Shown here in pieces: positions 53,198-62,385 of a DNA stretch of 64,000 nt. The notes under the pieces were generated by a model. That model saw nothing but the letters and a program-made list of their open reading frames with translations. It ran no database searches and was not told where the DNA came from. The position numbers and the translations under genes are program-made. Each line of letters opens with the position of its first letter. Position 1 is the first letter of the stretch. This DNA comes from Terracoccus sp. 273MFTsu3.1 (GTDB taxonomy: Bacteria; Actinomycetota; Actinomycetes; Actinomycetales; Dermatophilaceae): contig NZ_KB911827.1 of the NCBI RefSeq assembly GCF_000383675.1, positions 203,590 to 267,589 on the forward strand. Reading direction: 5' to 3'.

Positions 53198-53261
53198 TCC
53201 CCTGCCAGCCCTCCACAGCCCGACCGCTGGCCGCACACCGACGGAAAGAGAACGACACACC

Positions 53262-55394
53262 GTGGCCTCCGCCTCACGACCCGCTCCCTCCGGCAACGGC
53301 GACTACACCGCCCGCCACCTCCAGGTCCTCGAGGGCCTCGAGGCCGTGCGCAAGCGCCCCGGCATGTACATCGGCTCGACCGACCAGCGCGGCCTCATGC
53401 ACTGCCTGTGGGAGATCATCGACAACGCGGTCGACGAGGCCCTGGCCGGCGTCTGCACCGACATCGAGGTCATCCTCAGCGGCGACGGGTCCATCGAGGT
53501 GCGCGACAACGGTCGCGGCATCCCCGTCGACATCGAGCCCCGCACGGGCCTGTCCGGGGTCGAGGTCGTCTTCACCAAGCTGCACGCGGGCGGCAAGTTC
53601 GGCGGGGCGTCGTATGCCGCCACCGGTGGCCTCCACGGCGTCGGCGCGTCGGTCGTCAACGCCCTGTCAGCGCGACTCGACGTCGCCGTCGACCGCGGCG
53701 GCAAGACGTACGGCATGAGCTTCCGGCGCGGCGAGCCCGGTACCTTCGGCGACCGCACGGCGATCCACTCGCCCGACTCGGAGTTCACGCCCTACGAGAA
53801 GAAGAGCGCGCTGCCCGTCGTCGGCAAGGCCAAGCGAGGCGTCACCGGCTCGCGCGTGCGCTTCTGGCCCGACCGGCAGATCTTCCTCAAGGACGCCGAG
53901 CTCGACTACGACGCCATCCTCGGTCGCGCCCGGCAGACCTCGTTCCTCGTCCCCGGCCTGCGCCTCGTCATCCGCGACGAGCGACGCCTCAAGGGCACCC
54001 CGGGCGAGGAGGGCACCGTCGAGGAGGTCTTCCAGCACGACGGCGGCATCACCGACTTCGTCGAGTACCTCGCGCCCGACACCCCGATCACCGACGTGTG
54101 GCGCCTCGAGGGCTCCGGCACGTTCACCGAGACGGTCCCGGTCCTCGACGTCAACGGCCACATGACCCCGACCGAGCTCGAGCGCGAGTGCGGTGTCGAG
54201 GTCGCCCTGCGCTGGGGCCAGGGCTACGACACGAAGGTCCAGTCCTTCGTCAACATCATCACGACGCCCAAGGGCGGCACCCACGTCACCGGCTTCGAGC
54301 AGTCCATCGTCAAGGTGTTCCGCAAGCAGCTCGAGGTCAACGCCCGGCGGCTCAAGGTCGGCAACGACAAGCCCGAGAAGGACGACATCCTCGCCGGCAT
54401 GACGGCCGTCGTCACCGTGCGCCTGGCCGAGCCGCAGTTCGAGGGCCAGACCAAGGAGGTCCTCGGCACCAACGCCGTGCGCGCCATCGTGGCCAAGGTC
54501 GTCGAGAAGGAGCTGACCGACCGCCTCACGTCGAGCAAGCGGGGCGACAAGGCCCAGGCCGCCCTGCTGCTGGAGAAGGTCGTCTCCGAGATGAAGTCGC
54601 GCATCAGCGCACGGCTGCACAAGGAGACCCAGCGGCGCAAGAACGCCCTCGAGAGCTCGACGCTCCCGTCCAAGCTGCGCGACTGCCGCACCACCGACGT
54701 CGAGCGGTCCGAGCTGTTCATCGTCGAGGGGGACTCGGCCATGGGCACGGCCAAGGAGGCCCGCAACTCCGAGTTCCAGGCACTGCTGCCGATTCGCGGC
54801 AAGATCCTCAACGTCCAGAAGGCGTCCGTCTCCGACATGCTCAAGAACGCCGAGTGCGCCTCGATCATCCAGGTGATCGGCGCCGGCTCGGGCCGCAGTT
54901 TCGACCTGAGCGCCGCCCGCTACGGCAAGGTCATCATCATGACCGACGCCGACGTCGACGGCGCCCACATCCGCACGCTGCTGCTGACCCTCTTCTTCCG
55001 CTACATGCGTCCGCTCGTCGACGCCGGTCGCGTCTACGCGGCCATGCCGCCCCTGCACCGGCTCGAGGTCATCAACGCCGGCGCCAGGAAGAACGAGCTC
55101 ATCTACACCTTCAACGAGCCGGAGATGCGCCGCACGCTGGCCCGCCTCGAGAAGTCGGGCAAGAAGATCAAGCAGCCGATGCAGCGCTACAAGGGCCTCG
55201 GTGAGATGGACGCCGACCAGCTGGCCGACACGACGATGGACCCGCGTCACCGCACCCTGCGCAAGGTGACGATGCGCGACCTCGAGACCGCCGAGCGCGT
55301 CTTCGAGCTGCTCATGGGCAACGAGGTCGCCCCGCGCAAGGACTTCATCATCGAGTCCGCGGCCGAGGTCGACCGCGAGCGGATCGACGCCTGA
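53262..55394 (+). CDS. parE: DNA topoisomerase IV subunit B (ParE/GyrB2 type)
   Basis: ATPase subunit of the decatenating type II topoisomerase. The 710-residue protein has the GHKL ATPase (EGLEAVRKRPGMYIGSTD, WEIIDNAVDEAL, VRDNGRGIPV, GGLHGVGASVVNAL), the transducer with QTKEVLGTN, and the Toprim domain (EGDSAMGTAKEARNSEFQ, TDADVDGAHIRTLLLT). GTG 53262 begins VASASRPAPSGNGDYTARHL. It is assigned to ParE rather than GyrB from its pairing with a gyrA-like gene 7 kb away and an actinobacterial parE-type neighbourhood (DUF7455, MoxR); the distinction is inference. Confidence 0.9.
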   Translation: MASASRPAPSGNGDYTARHLQVLEGLEAVRKRPGMYIGSTDQRGLMHCLWEIIDNAVDEALAGVCTDIEVILSGDGSIEVRDNGRGIPVDIEPRTGLSGVEVVFTKLHAGGKFGGASYAATGGLHGVGASVVNALSARLDVAVDRGGKTYGMSFRRGEPGTFGDRTAIHSPDSEFTPYEKKSALPVVGKAKRGVTGSRVRFWPDRQIFLKDAELDYDAILGRARQTSFLVPGLRLVIRDERRLKGTPGEEGTVEEVFQHDGGITDFVEYLAPDTPITDVWRLEGSGTFTETVPVLDVNGHMTPTELERECGVEVALRWGQGYDTKVQSFVNIITTPKGGTHVTGFEQSIVKVFRKQLEVNARRLKVGNDKPEKDDILAGMTAVVTVRLAEPQFEGQTKEVLGTNAVRAIVAKVVEKELTDRLTSSKRGDKAQAALLLEKVVSEMKSRISARLHKETQRRKNALESSTLPSKLRDCRTTDVERSELFIVEGDSAMGTAKEARNSEFQALLPIRGKILNVQKASVSDMLKNAECASIIQVIGAGSGRSFDLSAARYGKVIIMTDADVDGAHIRTLLLTLFFRYMRPLVDAGRVYAAMPPLHRLEVINAGARKNELIYTFNEPEMRRTLARLEKSGKKIKQPMQRYKGLGEMDADQLADTTMDPRHRTLRKVTMRDLETAERVFELLMGNEVAPRKDFIIESAAEVDRERIDA

Positions 55395-55465
55395 CGGGAG
55401 CGTTCGAGGCCCCCGGGTTGTCCGTGGGGTGACGGGACCTTCGGCGCGGCACAGCCAGCCGTGCT

Positions 55466-55471
55466 TACGAT
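55466..55471 (+). promoter_or_regulatory. Candidate -10 element of the MoxR operon
   Basis: TACGAT lies 53 bp before the ATG at 55525, with a GAAGGGG ribosome site after it. The -35 region is not clear. Confidence 0.4.
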
Positions 55472-55524
55472 GTGTCCCTGCCGGCGCGACTCCCTCCGCC
55501 GGTACGCGTCGAGAAGGGGAATCG

Positions 55525-56781
55525 ATGGTGGGCAACGTCAACGCCGAGGAGTCGGTCGCCGACGAACGGTCCGGCGTGCTGGACGAGCCGGGCGCGCAGC
55601 CCGACACGCGTCACGGCGCTCCGTCGGACGAGGTCGACGGAGAGAGCTTCACCGTCGCCCTCCCGGGTCCTGCCGTGGCGGACGACGCGGCCGTCCCCGA
55701 CGAGCCGGAGCAGCTCTCGGGCTCGCCCGCCGCCCCTGACGAGGACGTCGCCGTGGCCGGCATCGACATCGCCCCCGACCGCACCGCACCGGCCCCGACG
55801 CGCTACCTCACGCCCGACGAGCTCCACTGGGCCGCCGAGACCATCGAATCGATCTCGACGGCCTTCGCCTCGAAGGTCGTCGGCCAGGCCCGTCTGCAGG
55901 AGACCCTGCTCATCGCCCTGATGACCGGCGGCCACGTCCTCCTCGAGAGCGTGCCCGGACTGGCCAAGACGACGGCGGCGCAGACGATCGCGCAGGCCGT
56001 CGGCGGGACGTTCCACCGCATCCAGTGCACCCCGGACCTGTTGCCGAGCGACATCGTCGGCACGCAGGTCTACAACCAGCACTCCGGCACCTTCGAGACC
56101 CAGCTGGGTCCCGTCCACGCCAACTTCGTCCTCCTCGACGAGATCAACCGCAGCAGCGCCAAGACGCAGTCGGCCATGCTCGAGGCGATGCAGGAGCGCC
56201 AGACCTCCATCGGTGACCGCAGCTACGCGCTGCCCGACCCGTTCCTCGTTCTCGCGACCCAGAACCCCATCGAGCAGGAGGGCACCTACCCGCTGCCCGA
56301 GGCGCAGATGGACCGCTTCATGCTCAAGGACGTCCTCGACTACCCGTCACCGGCGGAGGAGGCCGAGGTGCTCCGGCGCATCGACTCCGGCATCTTCCTC
56401 ACGGCGTCGGAGCCGGTCGTGTCCGTCGCCGACGTCAAGCGGCTGCAGGCCCTCGTCGGCCGGGTCTACATCGACCCGGCGATCGTCAACTACGTCGTCG
56501 GCATCGGCTACGTCACGAGGCACCCGCGTGACTACATCGAGCCGCGCCTCGCCGGCTACGTCGACTTCGGGGCGAGCCCGCGGGCGAGCATCGCCTTCAC
56601 GAGTGCGGCGCGGGCCCGCGCCCTCGTCGACGGCCGCAACCACGTCGTCCCCGACGACGTCAAGGCGCTGACGCACCGCGTGCTGAGGCACCGCGTCACG
56701 CTCGGCTTCGAGGCGGCCGCCGACGAGGTCGCCGTCGAGGGCATCATCGACGCGATGGTCAACGGGATCCGCACCCCCTGA
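55525..56781 (+). CDS. MoxR-family AAA+ ATPase
   Basis: Chaperone-like AAA+ protein that works with DUF58/VWA proteins. The 418-residue product has a disordered acidic N-terminus (about 85 residues), Walker A VPGLAKTTAAQT, Walker B FVLLDEINRS, sensor 1 LATQNPIEQEGTYPLPEAQ and the C-terminal lid. ATG 55525 has AAGGGG 5 bp upstream. It heads the MoxR-DUF58-VWA cluster. The long N-terminal tail is unusual for the family (typically about 320-350 aa) and may be regulatory. Confidence 0.92.
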   Translation: MVGNVNAEESVADERSGVLDEPGAQPDTRHGAPSDEVDGESFTVALPGPAVADDAAVPDEPEQLSGSPAAPDEDVAVAGIDIAPDRTAPAPTRYLTPDELHWAAETIESISTAFASKVVGQARLQETLLIALMTGGHVLLESVPGLAKTTAAQTIAQAVGGTFHRIQCTPDLLPSDIVGTQVYNQHSGTFETQLGPVHANFVLLDEINRSSAKTQSAMLEAMQERQTSIGDRSYALPDPFLVLATQNPIEQEGTYPLPEAQMDRFMLKDVLDYPSPAEEAEVLRRIDSGIFLTASEPVVSVADVKRLQALVGRVYIDPAIVNYVVGIGYVTRHPRDYIEPRLAGYVDFGASPRASIAFTSAARARALVDGRNHVVPDDVKALTHRVLRHRVTLGFEAAADEVAVEGIIDAMVNGIRTP

Positions 56782-56807
56782 CCGGGGAGCCGGACGACGG
56801 ACGCGAC

Positions 56808-57695
56808 ATGACGACGACGCTGCTGACGAGGGTGAAGAGCAAGCTCTTCGTCCACGCGCGCCGCAAGTCCCGCAGCCTTCTCGAGGGGGAGTACGCCTCC
56901 GTCTTCCACGGCCGCAGCCTCGACTACGACGACCTGCGCGACTACGTCCCCGGCGACGAGGTGCGCGACATCGACTGGCGTGCCACGGCCCGCAGCCAGT
57001 CTCCGCTCGTCAAGCGCTACGTCGCGACGCGTAAGCAGAACCTCATGCTCGTCATCGACACCGGACGCGGGATGGCGGCCACGACGCGCAGCGGCGAGCC
57101 GAAGAAGTCGGTGGCCATCGCGGCGGCCGGCCTCGTCGGCTACCTCGCGCAGCGTCACGGGGACCTCGTCGGGCTGGTCCGCGGCACCGCCGGCTCGACG
57201 GTCGCGCACGACCTGCGCGGCTCCGAGGCGCACCTCGAGCTGTTGCTGCGCGCCGTCGACGCGGCGACCGTCCTCGACGGCGACCAGAGCAACCTCGCGA
57301 CGCAGCTGCGCTGGATCGTCCGCAACGTTCGCCGCCGCCTCGTGCTGCTCGTCGTGGCCGACGACAAGGAGCTCGACCCGGCGCTCGACGAGCTGCTCCG
57401 CCGTCTCCACGTCCAGCACGAGATCCTCTGGATCACCGTCGAAGACGCGGACCCCACGGCCATCGAGGGCGACCGGACGGCATACGACGTCGCCGACACG
57501 TACACGCTGCCGACGCTGGTGCGGCTCGACCCGCGGGTGCGCGCGGCGTATGCCGCCTCGGTCGCCGACCGCGTGCAGCGCACGACCGAGCTGCTCGACC
57601 GCCGCGGGATCAACCACGCCCGTCTCGGGTCGTCCGACGAGGTCGTCGCGACGGTCTTCGCCCTGCTCGAGAGGCAGCGTCGTGCGCGCCGCTGA
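56808..57695 (+). CDS. DUF58 domain protein
   Basis: A 295-residue MoxR partner with the DUF58 motif GDEVRDIDWRATAR following YDDLRDYVP, and a VWA-like fold whose metal motif is LMLVIDTGRGM (MIDAS variant DTGRG). Likely cytosolic, linking MoxR to membrane VWA partners. ATG 56808, 26 bp after moxR; its end overlaps the next gene by 14 bp. Confidence 0.9.
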   Translation: MTTTLLTRVKSKLFVHARRKSRSLLEGEYASVFHGRSLDYDDLRDYVPGDEVRDIDWRATARSQSPLVKRYVATRKQNLMLVIDTGRGMAATTRSGEPKKSVAIAAAGLVGYLAQRHGDLVGLVRGTAGSTVAHDLRGSEAHLELLLRAVDAATVLDGDQSNLATQLRWIVRNVRRRLVLLVVADDKELDPALDELLRRLHVQHEILWITVEDADPTAIEGDRTAYDVADTYTLPTLVRLDPRVRAAYAASVADRVQRTTELLDRRGINHARLGSSDEVVATVFALLERQRRARR

Positions 57696-58164
57696 CGCCC
57701 CGCCACCGGGCTTCTACGCCCCCGACCCGTATGCCGCGAAGTGGCTCTGGATCGGCATCGGCGCGCTCGTCCTCGTCGCCGGCTGGTACGTCTGGGTGTG
57801 GTGGTCGACGCGGGAGAAGAAGGTGGTCGTCCCGCCACGCATCACGTCGGACCGGCTCTCGCGGCTGCGCGCCGACTACACCCGGCAGATCGATCTCGTG
57901 CTCGACCGGGCTGCGGCGGGCGAGATCAGCCAGCGCCGGGCGCACCAGCAGCTCAGCGTCCTCGTGCGCCACTTCGTCCAGGAGGTGTCGGGGATCCACG
58001 CCCCGACGATGACGCTCACCGAGCTCAACGCGACGGGGTCTCGGCTGACCCCGGTCTCGGAGGTCGTCGGAGCGCTCTATCCCGGTGAGTTCGGTCCACG
58101 TGAGACGGCGACGCTCGTCGGGGCGGGCACCGTCGCCAAGCAGGTGGTGGCGCGATGGAGCTGA
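57682..58164 (+). CDS. Single-pass membrane protein of the MoxR cluster
   Basis: A 160-residue protein of the type found between DUF58 and VWA genes. One helix near the start (WLWIGIGALVLVAGWYVWVWW), then a soluble region with SRLRADYTRQIDLVLDRAAAGE and QRRAHQQLSVLVRHFVQEVSG, giving a helical cytosolic domain. GTG 57682 has GAGAGG 7 bp upstream; the start lies within the DUF58 gene (14-bp overlap) and the end overlaps the next gene by 10 bp. Function unknown, perhaps a membrane adaptor. Confidence 0.75.
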   Translation: MRAADAPPPGFYAPDPYAAKWLWIGIGALVLVAGWYVWVWWSTREKKVVVPPRITSDRLSRLRADYTRQIDLVLDRAAAGEISQRRAHQQLSVLVRHFVQEVSGIHAPTMTLTELNATGSRLTPVSEVVGALYPGEFGPRETATLVGAGTVAKQVVARWS

Positions 58165-59144
58165 ACGGCCTCGACCTCAAGTGGCCGGGCGTGCTCGGCC
58201 TCGGGACGCTCCTCGCGGTCCTGCTCGCGTATGCCGTCTTCCGCCTCATGTCCCGCCGGCAGGCGCGGGCGTCGGCGGCGGTCGCCAACTCGAGCGCGCT
58301 GACCGAGCTGCCGGAGTACCGGCGGGCGCTGCGTCTCCACCGGATCCGGATGGCCGTGCTCGTCTCCAGCGCCGTGCTCCTCGGCGGGGCCGCCCTCGTG
58401 GGCGCGGCCCGACCGCTCGACACCACCATCGACAAGCCCCAGACCCGCAGCCGCGACATCATGCTGTGCCTCGACATCTCCGGATCGATGGCGGCCTACG
58501 ACGCGACGCTCGTGTCGACGTTCAAGACGCTCGTCTCGAGCTTCGAGGGCGAGCGGATCGGGCTCGTCATCTTCAACTCGTCGGCCGCCACGGTCTTCCC
58601 GCTCACCGACGACTACGACTTCATCAACGGCGAGCTCGACTCTGCGGGCCGCGCGCTGACAGGCGACCCCGAGTACGACTCCTTCTTCGCCGGCACCTTC
58701 AACGGGCGCGGCACCTCGTTGATCGGCGACGGCCTCGCCACGTGCGTCTCCAGCTTCGACAAGGTCGACCTCCAGCGCGCCCGCTCGGTCGTCTTCGCCA
58801 CCGACAACCACCTCGCCGGGCGGCCGATCATCGACGTCGACGAGGCCGGCGAGCTGGCCAAGGCCAAGGGCGTCCGCGTCTACGGGCTCAACCCGGAGGA
58901 GGACGGGGCCGACCAGGAGGCGGTGGAGATGCGCGACATCGTCACCGGCACCGGCGGACGCTACTTCGCGATGAGCGACCAGGCGGCCATCAAGGGCATC
59001 GTCGACGCGGTCCAGGCCCAGGAGGCGACGCTCATCGACGCCGCCTCCCGCGCCCTCTACTCCGACAACCCGACGCTGCCCGTCACCCTCGCCGGGATCG
59101 GGCTCATCGGCGTCATCGGCGCGAGCCGGAGGTGGGCGTCGTGA
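58155..59144 (+). CDS. VWA-domain membrane protein (BatA-like)
   Basis: A 329-residue protein with an N-terminal helix (VLGLGTLLAVLLAYAVF), a second helix near residue 75, and a von Willebrand A domain with intact metal site: IMLCLDISGSMAAYD (DxSxS), later Thr in GRGTSLIGDG, and VVFATDNHLAG. Tethered VWA domains assemble with a MoxR ATPase in Bat-type systems. It overlaps both neighbours, by 10 bp and by 4 bp. Confidence 0.88.
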   Translation: MELNGLDLKWPGVLGLGTLLAVLLAYAVFRLMSRRQARASAAVANSSALTELPEYRRALRLHRIRMAVLVSSAVLLGGAALVGAARPLDTTIDKPQTRSRDIMLCLDISGSMAAYDATLVSTFKTLVSSFEGERIGLVIFNSSAATVFPLTDDYDFINGELDSAGRALTGDPEYDSFFAGTFNGRGTSLIGDGLATCVSSFDKVDLQRARSVVFATDNHLAGRPIIDVDEAGELAKAKGVRVYGLNPEEDGADQEAVEMRDIVTGTGGRYFAMSDQAAIKGIVDAVQAQEATLIDAASRALYSDNPTLPVTLAGIGLIGVIGASRRWAS

Positions 59145-60151
59145 GCCTCCTGCCCGTCGCCCCCTGGCCCGTGCTGCTCGTCCTCGCGGTCGGGGCGCTC
59201 GCCGCCGTGTGGTGGAACCCGTCGTCGCGCTCGGTGCCGGGGGAGTCGCGGGCGACGCACTGGCGCCTCACAGGTGCGGTCGTGCTCCTCGGGGTCGCCG
59301 CGCTGCGTCCGGCCGTCGCGGGTGAACAGGTCGACACCACCGCCGCCAACCTCAACGTCTACTTCGTCGTCGACACGACGAGCAGCATCATCGCCGAGGA
59401 CTACGGCGACGGACACCCTCGCATCGACGGCGTCTCCGCGGACATCTCTGCCATCGCGGAGGCTCTTCCGGGCGCCCGCTACTCCGTCGTGACGTTCGAC
59501 CAGGAGGCTCGGGTGCGGCTGCCGCTGACGACCGACACCACGGCCCTCGACGCGGCCGTCGAGACGTTGCTCCCCGAGTCCTACGAGGTCTCCAGGGGCA
59601 CGTCCGTGAGCGAGGCGAACGACCGCCTCAAGACCCTGCTCCGGCAGGCCGACGCGCGCACCCCCGAGCGCGGGCGGGTCGTCTTCTACCTCGGCGACGG
59701 CGAGCAGACGGCGCAGGACCCCCCTGCACCCTTCGACATCGACAAGCGGCTCATCAACGGTGGAGCGGTCCTCGGCTACGGCACCACCGAGGGCGGCCGG
59801 ATGAAGGCCACGCGGTCGCGCTTCGACACGACGCGCGACTACATCAAGGACCCCGCGACCGGTGAGGACGCCCGGTCGGTCGTCAGCGAGGACACGCTCC
59901 GCACGATCGGCGACCAGCTCGGCCTCGGCTACGTGCACCGCGAGGCGGGCGACGCGATCGGCCCGGTCGTGGGCGGCATCGACCTCGAGCGCTTCGGCAC
60001 GAGCGAGCAGATCGAGAAGCAGAAGGTCATCGCCCGTCGCGAGCTCTACTGGCCGCTGCTGCTCGCGGTGGCCGGGATCGCCGCGTGGGAGGTCGGCGCC
60101 GGCATCACGGCGCTCGTCCAGACCCGCCGCCGGAGGGAGGCGCGCCCATGA
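59141..60151 (+). CDS. Second VWA-domain membrane protein (BatB-like)
   Basis: A 336-residue relative of the previous protein. Two N-terminal helices frame residues 1-75; the VWA metal motif reads VYFVVDTTSSIIAEDYG (DTTSS, the middle residue Thr, compared with DxSxS), with RGTSVSEANDRL and VVFYLGDGEQTAQ following. GTG 59141 overlaps the previous stop by GTGA and has GGAGG 8 bp upstream. The altered MIDAS may change metal affinity. Confidence 0.85.
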   Translation: MSLLPVAPWPVLLVLAVGALAAVWWNPSSRSVPGESRATHWRLTGAVVLLGVAALRPAVAGEQVDTTAANLNVYFVVDTTSSIIAEDYGDGHPRIDGVSADISAIAEALPGARYSVVTFDQEARVRLPLTTDTTALDAAVETLLPESYEVSRGTSVSEANDRLKTLLRQADARTPERGRVVFYLGDGEQTAQDPPAPFDIDKRLINGGAVLGYGTTEGGRMKATRSRFDTTRDYIKDPATGEDARSVVSEDTLRTIGDQLGLGYVHREAGDAIGPVVGGIDLERFGTSEQIEKQKVIARRELYWPLLLAVAGIAAWEVGAGITALVQTRRRREARP

Positions 60152-60990
60152 CGATTCTCGACGAGCGGCCGGCGCGCGCGGACAGCGTGCCCGGCGAGGA
60201 CGTACGGAGCCGGTTCCGCGTGCGCCGACGTGACCGTCGCCCCCTCCCGCCGCACCTGCGTCGGCGACGCCGGCGCCTGCTGCTCGCGTCCGCTCCCGTC
60301 GTCGTCCTGCTCGTCCTCGTGGCGCTCCGGCTCATCTCGCTCAACCTCGTGCACGCCCAGACGCTCGACGCGTACGAGGCCGGCGACAAGCCCCGCACCC
60401 TGACCTGGGGCGAGCGGCAGGGCTGGGTCAACGTCGTCGAGCAGTTCCGGTCGCCCTTCGCGATCGGTGACGCCCACGTCCTCTCGGGTCATTTCGAGCT
60501 GGCGCGTCCGTGGTTCGAGCAGGCCTTCGAGCAGGTCCCCAAGGGCGGGATCGACGACTGCAAGGTGCGCGTCAACCTCGGCCTGACCTACGAGGCCCTG
60601 GGCGACGCCGCCAAGGCGCGCGAACGCACCGACGAGTGGAAGCAGTACTACGACAAGGGCATCACCATCACCAAGGAGCGCCCGCCGCTCTGCGAGGCGC
60701 CCGAGGGCGGCCAGACCGGGGAGCAACTCCAGCAGGCGCAGCAGCGGATGGAGCAGAAGAACTCCGACACCCCGCCTGACCAGCAACCTCCTGACGACCC
60801 GCAGCAGCCCGGCCCGGGTCAGCAGCCCGCACCCACGCCCGACCCCGGGAACACCCCGAGCCAGGAGGAGCAGGACTACCTCCAGGAGCAGCAGCGCCAG
60901 AACACCATCGAGCGCAACCAGCAACAGCAGCAGGGCAACGACGACACCGTGCCCGGCGACGGGTCGCAAACCGTCCCCAAGCCCTGGTGA
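60148..60990 (+). CDS. Single-pass membrane protein with TPR-like segment (MoxR cluster)
   Basis: A 280-residue protein. An Arg-rich cytosolic start is followed by one helix (LLLASAPVVVLLVLVALRLI), then a soluble part: AHVLSGHFELARPWFEQAFEQ, CKVRVNLGLTYEALGDAAKA resemble TPR helices, with the tail Gln/Pro-rich and disordered (residues about 215-280). ATG 60148 overlaps the VWA stop and has GGAGGGAGG upstream. Similar TPR proteins (BatC-like) end Bat clusters, so this is a plausible BatC counterpart. Confidence 0.75.
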   Translation: MTILDERPARADSVPGEDVRSRFRVRRRDRRPLPPHLRRRRRRLLLASAPVVVLLVLVALRLISLNLVHAQTLDAYEAGDKPRTLTWGERQGWVNVVEQFRSPFAIGDAHVLSGHFELARPWFEQAFEQVPKGGIDDCKVRVNLGLTYEALGDAAKARERTDEWKQYYDKGITITKERPPLCEAPEGGQTGEQLQQAQQRMEQKNSDTPPDQQPPDDPQQPGPGQQPAPTPDPGNTPSQEEQDYLQEQQRQNTIERNQQQQQGNDDTVPGDGSQTVPKPW

Positions 60991-61008
60991 CTGATCCCGT
61001 CGCGGTGG

Positions 61009-62385
61009 CTAGAACCAGGCCTCGACGATCGTGGCTCGGTGCTCGAGCACCTCGACCGCCTTCTTGCCGCAGGACTCAGGGCGCGTGCGACCGACCGGCT
61101 CGCGCGTCACGCGCACGTGCCAGCGGCGCCCGTCGGCGTGGGTGACGGTGACGTCCCAGCCGTCGTCGGCCGCCTCTGGGGCGTCGGCCCACAGGGCGGC
61201 GAGGCGGGTCTCGCCCGTCTCGGCGCGCACGTGGGACTCGGCGCACTGCGCTGGACCGGTGACCCCGGAACGGCCCCGGTCGTGCAGCGGCCCGAGCAGC
61301 TCGACAGGTAGGTGCCCGGACTCGCTCGCTCCGAGGAGCCACTCCGATGCCTGCTCGTCGAGCCGCGCGAAGGTCTGTCCCCACGGCAGGAGGACTGCCG
61401 TCGGCGCGAAGCGGTGGCCGCCGGTGTGGGAGACCTCCCAGGCTCGGCCCGGGGCGACCCGGGCGGCATGGGCCGCCAGCGGACGTCCCCGCACGGCGCA
61501 GCAGACGTCGCGGCGGCCGTTGGTGCACACGAGCAGCGTGGGCTCAGCGGGCCGGGACCCGAGGAGCGAGGCCTGCACGAGCGCCCGGCTGCCGCGGGCG
61601 AGACCGCCCCAGTCGAGCCCGAGCAGGTCACCGACCTGGTCGACCTCGGCGACGAGCAGCCAGGCGTCCTCGGGGCGCGCGCCGGCGTGCGCGACGAACA
61701 CGTGCCGGGGGCCGTCGTGCGCCGGGTGCCCTCCCGGGCGCCGGATGAGCATGAAGCGCCCACCGGCACGGCTCGTGCGGCTCTCCAGCTCGGCGCCGAG
61801 CTCCCGGTCGAGGTGCGACTCGCGCGCCGCGTCCCGGCCCCACGGCCCGGGCTGCTCGACGATGACGAAGAAGCGTGCCGTGGCCGCCGTGCCGTAGGCG
61901 CTCGTGCCGTCGTGGTCCCAGAGCACCGAGCACGCGTCGGAGGCCGGGGTGCCGTAGCCGGTCGTCGCGGGGTGCTCGGCGTGCTCGGGCTCGGCGTGCT
62001 CCCGCGAGGGCGGCGGCGCGTCAGCCGAGCCAGCCGAGTCAGCCGAGTCAGTCGGTTCAGCAGAGTCAGCCGAGTCAGCCGAGTCAGCCGAGTCAGCCGA
62101 GTCAGCCGAGTCAGCCGGTTCAGCAGAGCCAGCCGGCTCCGTCGGTTCAGCAGAGTCGGCCGGCTCCGTCGGTTCGACAGAGTCAGCCGGCTCCGTCGGC
62201 TCCGTCAGCGCAGCCGGCTCCGTCGGTTCCGCCGACGTCGGGGGATCTGTGGCGGGCGCGGGCGTCCCGGAGATCGCGTCGACGACCGAAGACACCTTTG
62301 CGGACGCGGCGGACGCGGCGGCGGTGGCTGCCGCCGCTGCCGCCGCGGCACGGCGGGCGGCCTTGCCGCCGGGAGGCGGGGTCAC
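61009..62385 (-). CDS. Sucrase/ferredoxin-like protein with predicted bis-His/Cys [2Fe-2S] site
   Basis: A 458-residue protein. The first about 130 residues are low-complexity Ala/Glu/Pro/Asp/Ser repeats. The thioredoxin-like C-terminal part belongs to the sucrase/ferredoxin-like family (Apd1/Aim32 relatives). LLVCTNGRRDVCC (Cys287, Cys295, Cys296) and SHTGGHRFAP (His320, His324) match the spacing of the Cys-x8-Cys and His-x3-His ligands of the non-Rieske [2Fe-2S] Apd1 group. It starts with GTG overlapping the parC stop by GTGA, so translation is coupled to topoisomerase IV. Function unknown; redox sensing is an inference. Confidence 0.82.
   Translation of the reverse strand: MTPPPGGKAARRAAAAAAAATAAASAASAKVSSVVDAISGTPAPATDPPTSAEPTEPAALTEPTEPADSVEPTEPADSAEPTEPAGSAEPADSADSADSADSADSADSAEPTDSADSAGSADAPPPSREHAEPEHAEHPATTGYGTPASDACSVLWDHDGTSAYGTAATARFFVIVEQPGPWGRDAARESHLDRELGAELESRTSRAGGRFMLIRRPGGHPAHDGPRHVFVAHAGARPEDAWLLVAEVDQVGDLLGLDWGGLARGSRALVQASLLGSRPAEPTLLVCTNGRRDVCCAVRGRPLAAHAARVAPGRAWEVSHTGGHRFAPTAVLLPWGQTFARLDEQASEWLLGASESGHLPVELLGPLHDRGRSGVTGPAQCAESHVRAETGETRLAALWADAPEAADDGWDVTVTHADGRRWHVRVTREPVGRTRPESCGKKAVEVLEHRATIVEAWF
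62021..62230. repeat. Low-complexity in-frame repeat in the iron-sulfur protein gene
   Basis: Six exact copies of the 9-mer GAGTCAGCC (62063-62116) are surrounded by degenerate 9-mer and 12/21-mer variants (CAGCCGGCTCCGTCGGTT type). They encode Asp-Ser-Ala and Glu-Pro-Thr-Glu-Pro-Ala runs in the minus-strand protein. Unit length divisible by three keeps the frame. Confidence 0.85.

Noticed and set aside
62021..62230. Possible CRISPR-like repeat array
   Set aside because: Units are 9 bp, contiguous and coding, without spacers or cas genes.
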